A DNA stretch of 45,445 nt from Cytidiella melzeri (Eukaryota > Basidiomycota > Agaricomycetes > Polyporales > Irpicaceae), in assembly GCA_022592445.1 (NCBI GenBank), contig JABYQR010000349.1:1-45445 (forward strand), given 5' to 3'. A program made the translations under genes and the position numbers. Below, one piece after another: positions 17,129-25,475 of this stretch. The first letter of the stretch is position 1. Each line of letters starts with the position of its first letter. The notes under the pieces are model-generated. The model searched no databases and was not told the DNA's origin. It was given only the letters and a program-made list of their open reading frames with translations.

Positions 17129-18580
17129 GAAAAAATCCTTGCCCTTGGTCGGCTTTTTCCCTTTACCCTTGTCAGGGGACGGGTGAGGAGTTGAAGGTTC
17201 ATCATCTTCAGTTGGAACCTCCTCTATGTGAGCCACCAACTCTAGGCGCGCAGTATTAACGTTTTTTGTCTTAGACAACAAGGCTTTAGGGGTATCTGCC
17301 TCGCTGTCCATCCCTGAGTCCTCGGCATCTGCTGCCCAAATCTTCTTCGGCGCCAAAGACTTTCCATCCTTCTTCCCTTCCTTCTTCTTCTCGTCGGGCT
17401 TCTTCTTAAGGCCGTTGAGGTTACATTTGTCCGTGTTATGTCCTTTGGACTTGTGAATGTGACAGAACCTTTCCAACTTTTCAGTCGAGTTCACCTCCTT
17501 TCCTTTGCCCTTGTTCCACTTCTCATTCTTCTTCTTTTTCTTCTCCGCAGCGTCCACCTCCATAGGAGTGGACATATCCTTTTCCTTCGCAAAGATCTGG
17601 CCTTGCGCTTTCTCCAGATAGACCTTCTTGTGTATGTCAAGCAAGAGGTCAAGGAATTGAGGCCATGTAGTAGGGATCTGATTTTCATCTTTCCCAATCA
17701 TGACGAGCCTCATGTCCTTCTCGATGACGTGCTTGAGCTTGTGGATAAGCAAGTTGTCCTCGTATCCAGAAAGCCTGCCAAGTGTACGGAAGCGTTCCGC
17801 GTACTTGACAAAGTTCTTGTGCGCCAGATCCGTGTTATTGAACAAGGCGTTAAGCTCCTTTCAAGCGCCCTCCTTGTCGTCCCGTTGACCGTACTGTACC
17901 TTGAGCTCGTTCTCAAACTCTTCCCATGTTCCAATTGTCTGACCCTTTGTCAGCTTCTTGATCCACGGCTCCGTGTATTGAGCCGCCGCGCCTGAGAGCC
18001 GGTTCATTGTGACGGCAATACGTTGCCTGTCAGTAGCAACGTTCTCGTGGACAAGCCACAGAGAGATCTTGTTCAACCACTCGTTGAACTTGACCTTGCC
18101 ATCGGTACCGTTGAACTCCGGGGGTTCGCCAATCTTAGGCTGGCGCGAGGATCCTCCTTGTCCTTGAGACAAGGGAAGCTGATTAATCTGATTGACCACA
18201 TTTGTGATCATCGTTTTGACCATATCCAGGTCAGTGTCCATCCGCTGGACTTGGGTGTCAGCAGCGGACTGCGAATATAGGTCTTGAGCGACCTTATCGA
18301 CGTATTCCTGGAGGTTATCCTCCAGGAGGGACAGCTGGTTGTTCCAGATAAGAACCATTTGATTCATCATGTTGTGGACGATGGCAGCAGTTGCTCCACC
18401 TTCAACCGTACGAGTAAAAGCCCTTTGGGCCGTGTTTAGGTTGTGGTAGATGTGCTGCTCGAAATTCTCCACAGAAGGGTTGTAAACAATTGGCGTAATC
18501 TTGCCAAAGGTAACTGAGTGGGTGAGGTTAGAAGCAGTAGCGGGGGCAGCACTGGATCCGGCGTTGGATTGAGTGGCCAT
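17114..18580 (-). pseudogene. Ty3/gypsy Gag, element B (one internal stop)
   Basis: Second copy of the same Gag as 9115-10527, starting MATQSNAGSS at 18580. The capsid region (NEWLNKISLWLVHENVATD, GTWEEFENELKVQYGQRD, KNFVKYAERFRTLGRL) and the C-x2-H-x4-H-x4-C knuckle (FCHIHKSKGHNTDKC) are kept. A single TGA at 17858-17860 stands where element A has CGA (Arg), a direct example of CpG-to-TpG decay. This copy is complete at the C-terminus (KGKDFFRSVM, stop at 17114-17116), which shows where Gag normally ends. Apart from that stop the frame is open for 489 codons. Confidence 0.9.
17129..17135 (-). promoter_or_regulatory. Candidate -1 ribosomal frameshift site (gag-pol), element B
   Basis: The minus strand reads T-TTT-TTC with TTT and TTC in the gag frame, a canonical X-XXY-YYZ slippery heptamer. 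The gag stop follows 12 bases later and the pol frame is exactly -1. Element A has lost one T here. Confidence 0.5.
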
Positions 18581-18823
18581 TGCTCTCTAATTTCTTAGTT
18601 AGCAAAGGATAAGCGGAATACTATTTCTAGTATAAGAAGAAGAGAAACACCACTTTTCACACATTGAACTCTTGTCAGAGTTGTTTTCACACATTAAATC
18701 CTTTTCAGGAAGTTGTCACCAAGTAAAATGAGGCTTGTCAGCCCATACATTTTATTCCATTTCCGCATATACAAAGGCGTTCATGTCGAACAGCCCTTCT
18801 AGCAACTCTAGTATGTAACCCCA
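18581..18823 (-). other. Spacer between extra ORF and gag, element B
   Basis: Same layout as 10528-10773 in element A, including the GCTAAC...TTAG candidate splice acceptor just before the gag ATG. Confidence 0.4.
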
Positions 18824-19696
18824 TCATCGATGTATGTCTACAAAACTAATCCTGCCTAAACTCTTCAAGTCCTTTTTCAACATCCTCCATTCCCTATTCA
18901 TCATCTTGTCCGTGTGATTCTCCTTGAACCACTGTTCAACCATGAATACACGGCCGATCAGCAGCTGAGCTTTCTCCCTGCGAGTGTTGAGCTGGTGGTT
19001 AGATAATTGCCCACCACTCGAGAAGGAGGCGTCCAGCTTCTTGAGCACAGGTTCAAGCCTTTGACAGGCTGCTGTGATCATTGGTTTGAACTCTTCTTGA
19101 CAAAGTATTAACTTCGTTTTACGGAAGTGGAGAGAAGCGGGAAGAGGAGAGGGAGTGGGAATGTAAGCGCGTTGGTTGTGCTCCTCGATACGCTGGAGAA
19201 GAGAAAGCTTTTCAGCTTCCTGCTTCTCTTGCTTCTTGATACGATTGAGAAGGCTGAGTTGAGACATGAGATGAGAGACCTTTCGCATACAATCCTGGTC
19301 CTCCTCATGCTCGATGGTGGTGCGAGCCTGCTCCTCGAGGTCAATCCTCTTGATGAGGGGCTTGTTATCGGGGTACTTGAGCTGGCAAGGCTTTCCAGCG
19401 TCCTTGAACTTGTCGAGTGTCTCCTTGGAGACGGTGAGGCGTTCCTGAAGTCCGGTGACTTCATTACGGGCAGGGATGGAGTAGGGGGCCTTGCGGCCAG
19501 ACTTAGCAGCGATGAAGCGGGAAATGGGTATGGTGACTGTGTGTGACAATGCATGATGAGCTTGACAGCTCAGTGATGTGCGGAACAAATCTCCATAAAG
19601 AAGAGGTCCTGTGTGTGCGTGGGGTAGTGCCGGCGTCGGCCTGGACTCTCTCTCCAGGTCCGGTGGTGTAAGGATCTCCGTCATGGTTCCACCCAT
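18824..19696 (-). CDS. Extra ORF upstream of gag, element B
   Basis: 290 codons open. The region equivalent to the likely start in element A (ATG, M-P-L-S-R-Y) is here ATA (19531-19529, I-P-I-S-R-F), so either the start was lost or an upstream ATG is used; the first 55 residues upstream are GC-rich and not obviously conserved in frame in element A. From NEVTGLQERL onward the protein matches element A closely: coiled coil (MSQLSLLNRIKKQEKQEAEK), LHFRKTKLIL, EFKPMITAACQRLEPVLKKL, and the basic tail NREWRMLKKDLKSLGRISF. No stop or frameshift interrupts over 210 shared codons although gag of B carries a stop, consistent with past selection on the protein. Function unknown. Confidence 0.6.
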   Translation of the reverse strand: MGGTMTEILTPPDLERESRPTPALPHAHTGPLLYGDLFRTSLSCQAHHALSHTVTIPISRFIAAKSGRKAPYSIPARNEVTGLQERLTVSKETLDKFKDAGKPCQLKYPDNKPLIKRIDLEEQARTTIEHEEDQDCMRKVSHLMSQLSLLNRIKKQEKQEAEKLSLLQRIEEHNQRAYIPTPSPLPASLHFRKTKLILCQEEFKPMITAACQRLEPVLKKLDASFSSGGQLSNHQLNTRREKAQLLIGRVFMVEQWFKENHTDKMMNREWRMLKKDLKSLGRISFVDIHR

Positions 19697-20111
19697 GCGG
19701 CAAATGGTTGGCGGATCAGTATTACACTGACCCTAAGTCCGGCCAGAACAAGTTATCTGTCTTTGTGCCTAGGCACTCATGGGCTTCAAGTCCTGTTGTC
19801 TAGCTCTTATAACAAGCTGTCTGACACCAGACTCCACTATCGCCTGTGGGGAGGCACACTTTCATCATGTTGGCATAATGCCAACCCCTGCTCTGATCAG
19901 CTCTAAGAGCGTCGGGCGAGAGGGTAATTCAAGTTGTGCGCATCAAGGCAAAGCCTAGACACGACTACCACTTAGAGCCTATGGTCCGGCTACCTCTATT
20001 TCTAGAGGGTTTGTAGAGGGGCCCACGCACAGGCACAAGACCTAGAAGAAAGGGGAAAGAAACCTCCAGCACGTCCAAAGACGTGAGGGAGTAGGGGCAG
20101 TCTTGTCCAAA
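19697..20111 (-). other. 5' leader of element B
   Basis: Nearly identical to 11935-12359. Holds the conserved palindromes at 19765-19776 and 19869-19885 and the TTTGGACAAGACTG sequence next to the LTR. Confidence 0.6.
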
Positions 20112-20829
20112 TGTAACAGTTAAGGTTACACTCACCAGATAAGTGTTTAACTTGTGGGGAAGATAGAGAGATAGAGAGTAGAGTGTTGGTGAGAGTGAGT
20201 ACTGGGGAGTACAAAGTAGTCCTTGATCAACAGAGTGGATAAGACTGAGGGGATATGCCCTCAGGAGTGCCTCTATATATACATGAAGGGGAGGACCCCA
20301 GGTACTACCCTAAGACCCCTAATACCTACATGAGTAAGCGAAGTAATCTACCTTACTAAGCATGCCCTATGCCCTAGTGGTGCCACTTCAATTAATCAAC
20401 CAATAGCAATTGTCCCCATGACCTGGCCCCATGACCCAGCTCCAAGGCTAGACTTGTTCTAGCTTGTTCTAAAACCAGGCTAGACTTTTCCAGAAGGTTC
20501 CAAGAACTATGACATCATCTAATGGAATGTTCTATACTATGACATCATAGTTCCAGCATGTTCCACAATGTTTCAGAGAGTTCTATCATGTGATACACAG
20601 ATAAGGAAAGGAGCACATCAGAGACAGGAAGCGCATCAGCGCATCAATTGATAGGCACTGAGAATAAGCGCCGGAATAGGCGCCTGATAAGCGCCAGATA
20701 AGCGCCAGATAAGCGCCAAAATAGACGCCGGATAAGTGCTGGATAAGCGCTTGACAAGCGCTTAAATATTCCCAATAATACCGTTGCCTGGTAAGGCAAG
20801 TCTTGTAGAAACATTGAAAATCTGTGACA
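20112..20829 (-). mobile_element. LTR of element B (family 1)
   Basis: 718 bp with the same ends as LTR A (TGTCACAG at 20829, CTGTTACA at 20112). It is 88 bp shorter, mainly because 80 bp (16 pentamers) of the TTC/GAA array are missing: only 20571-20585 remains. TATA box at 20281-20273. A possible splice donor GTGAGT occurs near the inner end (20136-20131). The outer flank GTTTC (20830-20834) continues into Helitron-like satellite sequence whose uninterrupted version is at 34473. Confidence 0.9.
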
Positions 20830-21480
20830 GTTTCACAACCACCAGTTTCTCCACAAGTAGGAGATACAATCAGAACACAGCCTTTGACAGCTCTAATGGG
20901 GGTAAGGTAGCGCAGATATCAGCCGGACGTGGTTTTATCAGCAGCCAGCCTTGCATTCAATTGGTCCACTAAGTTTCACAACCACTACTTTCTAAGCAAG
21001 AGTTACAACTGTGGCAGCTTCAATGGGAGTGAGGCAGTTCAGACATCAACGGTGCATGGTTGCGTTGGCAGCAAGCACTGCATTCAATTGGTCACAAGTT
21101 TTCACAAACACTTCTCCCTAAGCAGGAGTTACAATCAGAACACCGTCTGTGGCAGTTCCAATAGGGGTGATGCAGCTCAGACCGTGGTTGCATCAGCAGC
21201 AACCACTGAATCAGATTGTTCCACAAAGTTTCACAGTCATTAGTTGCTCCAAAAGGAGGAGTTACAATCACAACACAGCCTGTGGCAGTTCTAGTGGGGC
21301 TGATGCAGTTCAGACATCAACAGGACATGGTTGCATCACCATAGAGCACTGCCTTTGATTCTTCCACACAGTTTCACAACCACTAGTTGCTCTATGAGCA
21401 GGAGTTACAATCAGAACCCAGCCTGTGGCAGCTCCAATGGGGGTGAGGCAGTGCAGACAGCAACAGGACACATGTAACAT
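20830..21480 (+). repeat. About 4-5 units of the ~140-bp satellite
   Basis: Partial array identical to 34473-35115; each unit has TTTCACAACCACTA-like and CAGCCTGTGGCAGTT-like words. Confidence 0.8.
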
Positions 21481-22123
21481 GTTTCAGCAATTGATCCAAT
21501 GAGACACCCTCAAGCCCTTCATTCTTGAAGCAAGTAATTTTCTAGAATCAGCAGTGAACACTGCACAAGATTAATGGCAAGATAGATGGAGCTCCTTGCT
21601 ACCATTAGTGACTATCTTTATCAATGTATGGCTCCTGTTCCTGCAACCAAATTTATCAATTGTAGTACAGTCACTTTATCCCAGATCAAGTTGCCTATCA
21701 AAGGTGTCACCAATAGCAAATGCCTGTAATACAGTCAATATTGATGACCAGATAACTTGGCAAGGTCCTTACCAGGCACAGAATTGTTTACTGAGGTTCT
21801 CTGTGATAACAAAGTCACAGGTGCAATTAACTATTTCATGCTATATGATTTATTCAATTTGCTCTCAATAACAAAATCACTTGTAGCTCTGCTCCTGCAG
21901 TTTACCAAATTGTATCTAGATTATTTAACATAGTTCAACACCATTAAGAAGTAGACACATGTCAAACAATCTTCATCTCCATGCTCTACTCCATAAACTT
22001 GTTTCAATTCTGTACTCACACCCATTGTTGCACTTCAAACAATACAGCATAGTCCCTGTTTTTTCATGAATGATTGTGTGCTCCAGTGAGGACAAACCAC
22101 CAACTTACTATACATTACTCATT
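20830..22123 (+). repeat. Direct duplicate of 34473-35765 (Helitron-like element, right part)
   Basis: Offset is constant at 13643 (13642 after one T indel near 22065). I saw one substitution (20947 region) over about 1.3 kb, so this is a very recent duplication or two recent copies. It begins exactly at the LTR B edge and ends at TACTCATT where the truncated LTR begins. Confidence 0.9.
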
Positions 22124-22373
22124 AGGAACTATGACCTCATTCACTAAAATGTTCTACACTAGGACATCATAGTTCCCACATGTTCCACAATGTTCCAGAG
22201 GGAAAATTCACAAATGAGGAAAGGATTGCATCAGTGCAGCAATGAAAAATTGTGCATCAATTGATAAGCACTGATGTAAGTGCCTATGTGTGCTTAAGAT
22301 GGCACCATCAAGATTCCATCAATATCGATGCCTGCTAAGGCAAGTCTTGTAGCATCATTGAGAATTTGTGACA
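22124..22373 (-). mobile_element. Truncated, diverged family-1 LTR (right arm)
   Basis: Inverse of 14562-14811. The LTR 5' end (TGTCACAAAT) is at 22373, so its U3 end faces the secreted-protein gene. Confidence 0.7.
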
Positions 22374-22782
22374 GGTCAACCCTATTCTATCACAGTTTCA
22401 AATCGAAGTTTCAAACTGCAGTGCATTTGTGCCACAATCTTTCTATGGTACTGGCAAATTTGAATCTGCATTGTTTCAGTGTCATGGCTATTGTAGTCCA
22501 CAAAATTTTCAGACACATGTAAGTATATACTTGGGCCACAGGATTTGTACCTGAGATGTCATAGCATAATTGACTCATGCAGTTGACCTTAGTATCTTGT
22601 GTATGTTCTTTAAAATGTGCCAGGGTTACACATGTACATAAAACCACAGGATATACAAAGCTCCTTGGCGCTGTACTGTTTCTATCACTCCCAAACATGT
22701 TTCATCATATCTCAAGCAAGAAAATGCGCCTTTGGCTATGCCTGTGCAGTTTGTTTCATCAGCACTGTACCTGAACTGCCAA

Positions 22783-22794
22783 GATATATAAATT
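22783..22794 (+). promoter_or_regulatory. TATA-like box of the secreted-protein gene, copy 2
   Basis: GATATATAAATT, about 83 bp before the candidate 5'UTR intron and 325 bp before the ATG. Confidence 0.4.
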
Positions 22795-22865
22795 CCCTTG
22801 CCACCATCCTTGTACCTCAGCATACCCCCATCACTCCAGTTCTCTTTCTGCTTCAGCGCTGGTCG

Positions 22866-23072
22866 GTAAGTACATTGGTGTCTGTGTTGCACCTGCCATG
22901 GGCCATTGTACTGAGTTTGTTGATGCAGCTAGCTGTCTGATTGTACCATTTCCATTGCTCTTTGACACATTCCATTGGTCCAAGTTATTTTCTCACTTCA
23001 GGGCTGGTCAGTCATTACATTGTTGTCTTTGTTGACTTGCCTTGAGTCATTGTACTGAAATTGTTCTTACAG
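22866..23072 (+). other. Candidate 5'UTR intron of the secreted-protein gene, copy 2
   Basis: Donor GTAAGT at 22866 and acceptor TTCTTACAG ending at 23072; an earlier acceptor ACTTCAG ends at 23001. Confidence 0.35.
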
Positions 23073-23118
23073 CTGGCCATCTCAGTTTACTGTTCTCAAT
23101 CTGACATCCCATACTGTT

Positions 23119-23649
23119 ATGTGGCTCTCAACCTCTCTTGTCATGCTTGCCATGGTTGTCATCAGCACAGTCCATACAGCAACTGTGTCTGCCATCCCAT
23201 ACAGCAGTAGAGAACCCTGGCAGCCAAGTTATTCCAGCAACATAAGCAAGCAGGAGAAACGGAGTGAAGACTCGGACAAAGAATATTCACACATGGTGCA
23301 CACATTTCAAGTTCCAGGATATCAACATGAAGTTGGACAGCCACCAATCACACATCAAGGCAGTTTTCAACTTCAAAGTACATTGGAGCAGCAAATTGCG
23401 CAGCTGAAGTTGAAGATAAGGGAAGCTGGGAGTGATGTGGAGAAGTGGGATCGTTTGCTGGGAAAATCTACAACACGACAATTAGATTATAAGAAGTCAT
23501 TGTACTGGGCAAGAGTAAGATTGTGGGGACTTGAGAGTAAGCTTGAAGCACTCCAGAGGAAACAAGAACTGGAATTGACTGGCAAGAAGGCTCCAGTTCC
23601 TGTAGGGGCACTCGGTTTATATACTCATGTTGAGAAGAGAAATGATTAA
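23119..23649 (+). CDS. Putative secreted coiled-coil protein, copy 2
   Basis: Identical at protein level to the ORF at 13286-13816: signal peptide, KR site, heptad-rich C-terminus, no cysteine. Here the gene runs toward LTR C, whose start is 120 bp after the stop codon. In both arms a family-1 LTR lies on each side with its U3 end facing the gene. Identity of the two copies reflects the recent inverted duplication, not necessarily selection. Function unknown. Confidence 0.5.
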   Translation: MWLSTSLVMLAMVVISTVHTATVSAIPYSSREPWQPSYSSNISKQEKRSEDSDKEYSHMVHTFQVPGYQHEVGQPPITHQGSFQLQSTLEQQIAQLKLKIREAGSDVEKWDRLLGKSTTRQLDYKKSLYWARVRLWGLESKLEALQRKQELELTGKKAPVPVGALGLYTHVEKRND

Positions 23650-24021
23650 ATTGCAGGGTGTATTTGCAATGTCTGCGACCTGTGACCAACATTCAAAATG
23701 ACAATGTTCAGAGGCCTTGTGAGTGTGACCAAAACCTTGAGTTGTGCCGCTCCTCCTGTTATGCCATTGTGTCACAGATTTTCAATGTTTCTACAAGACT
23801 TGCCTTACCAGGCAACGGTATTATTGGGAGTATTGAAGTGCTTATCTGGCACTTATCCAGCACTTATCCAGCGCCTAATTATGTGCTTATCCTGCGCTTA
23901 TCAGGCACTTATCAGGCGCTTATTCTGGTGCTTATTCTCAGTGCCTATCAATTGATGTGCTGATGCGCCCTCTGTCTCTGATGTGCTGATGTGCTCCTTT
24001 CCTTATCTGTGAATCACATGA

Positions 24022-24116
24022 TAGAACTCTCTGGAACCTTCTAGAATCTTCTGGAACATTCTGGAACCTTGGGGAACCTTGAGGAACCTTCTATAACCTT
24101 CTAGAATCTTCTGAAA
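24022..24116. promoter_or_regulatory. Array of 19 heat-shock-element-like pentamers in LTR C
   Basis: Exact mirror of 12819-12913, 290 bp upstream of the TATA box at 24406. Confidence 0.65.
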
Positions 24117-24405
24117 CATTGTGGAACATGCTGGAACTATGATGTCATAGTATAGAACATTCCATTAGATGATGTCATAGCTCTTGGAACCTTCTGGAAA
24201 AGTCTAGCCTGGTTTTAGAACAAGCTAGAACAAGTCTAGCCTTGGAGCTGGGTCATGGGGCCAGGTCATGGGGACAATTGCTATTGGTTGATTAATTGAA
24301 GTGGCACCACTAGGGCATAGGGCATGCTTAGTAAGGTAGATTACTTCGCTTACTCATGTAGGTATTAGGGGTCTTAGGGTAGTACCTGGGGTCCTCCCCT
24401 TCATG

Positions 24406-24414
24406 TATATATAG
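24406..24414 (+). promoter_or_regulatory. TATA box of LTR C
   Basis: TATATATAG, followed by CT-rich sequence ending in the LTR. Confidence 0.6.
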
Positions 24415-24577
24415 AGGCACTCCTGAGGGCATATCCCCTCAGTCTTATCCACTCTGTTGATCAAGGACTACTTTGTACTCCCCAGTACTCACTCTCACCA
24501 ACACTCTACTCTCTATATCTCTATCTCCCCCTCAAGTTGAACACTTATCTGGTGGGTGTAACCCTTACTGTTATACA

Positions 24578-24614
24578 GTGGGCGCACACCTCGTATCATG
24601 CTGAAGTGTCAGCT
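24578..24614 (+). other. Remnant of the internal region of element C
   Basis: Only 37 bp (starting GTGGGCGCACACC) remain between LTR C and the next LTR. This is where a primer-binding site would be. Not identified. Confidence 0.35.
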
Positions 24615-25326
24615 TGTTACAAACAGTCCTCACACCCTATTAATTTTCTTTACTTCTTCAATTTTCTTGATAACTAGTTATCTTCTTTACAATTGCCTTG
24701 ACAATGCAACTTGTCTTTCCTCCATCATTCCCTGATCCACCTCACCTCCATTCAACACAGACTATTATGTTATTAGCTGCCTCCTTGTGTCCATTCAAAC
24801 CTCAGACCTAACTCCAATTGGTTACCATTGCCTTGGTTCAACCCTCGGCCTCTCCATACCTCTGTTACCACTCCATTGGGTCCAACCCCATCTATCCCCT
24901 GTTCCGGGTCCAACCCCGTCTATCCCCTGTTTTGGGTTCAACCCCTTTTCTATTGATCTTTGCCTCATGTTTCACCTTTCTATTGTTCCTTGTTTCCGCA
25001 CCTTGACAGTCTTTTCTCTCATTGGCTTTTTAAAGCAGTGGATGTTCTCTGTGTATTGTTCTTCCTTTCTATTCCTCCGATTTGCTACCACTACTTCGGA
25101 CTGGTCCAAAAGGAGTTAGGTCAACATGTATAAATAGCCGCTAGACATGGGGCTAGCACCTCAGTCTATCCACTTTGTATCAATATTCCTTCTATCGAAC
25201 CATCATCTGTTTGCCACTGTGCTTGACAGCGACCGCGCGGCCTAGACCATCATCCAACCTTGTGTGTAGCTACACCAAGGGGTTCTGACTTGACAACTTG
25301 TCCCTTGACAATAGTTGGTCTTAACA
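24615..25326 (+). mobile_element. LTR of gypsy element D (family 2, 5' LTR)
   Basis: 712 bp, TGTTACAAAC to GGTCTTAACA. TATA box TATAAATAG at 25129-25137. A 28-bp unit (GGGTCCAACCCC-x-TCTATCCCCTGTT) is present about 2.4 times near 24870-24945; the related LTRs at 29660 and 37631 have one fewer copy. The sequence after the LTR (TTTGGATAGACTC) resembles the equivalent site of element A. Confidence 0.85.
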
Positions 25327-25475
25327 TTTGGATAGACTCTTCTGGGTCTACCCCGCGCACCAAGAAGATCAACTTGATTGGCAACGACTGCGGTCTTGCT
25401 GCAATCCCTTGTCATCCTCGCTAGCCTTACCCTGGATGGGAAGCAGCAACTAGACACATCAGACATCAGAAGCAT

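Larger units (their letters stand above)
21820..24575. repeat. Right arm of the 2.76-kb inverted repeat
   Basis: Mirror of 12360-15115 (coordinate sum 36935). The spacer between the arms is 6.7 kb. Confidence 0.92.
23770..24577 (+). mobile_element. LTR C (family 1, plus strand)
   Basis: 808 bp from TGTCACAG (23770) to TTATACA (24577). It contains the mirror-image GATAAG array (23835-23936), the 95-bp TTC/GAA array (24022-24116) and a TATA box (24406-24414). It differs from LTR A chiefly in the last 100 bp. The flanks (CATTG left, GTGGG right) are not duplicated, so it is not a clean solo LTR. Confidence 0.85.

Noticed and set aside
24840..24950. Pol III B-box (GGTTCAACCCC) in family-2 LTRs
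   Set aside because: Part of the 28-bp repeat; no A-box at proper distance and a clear TATA box serves as the LTR promoter.
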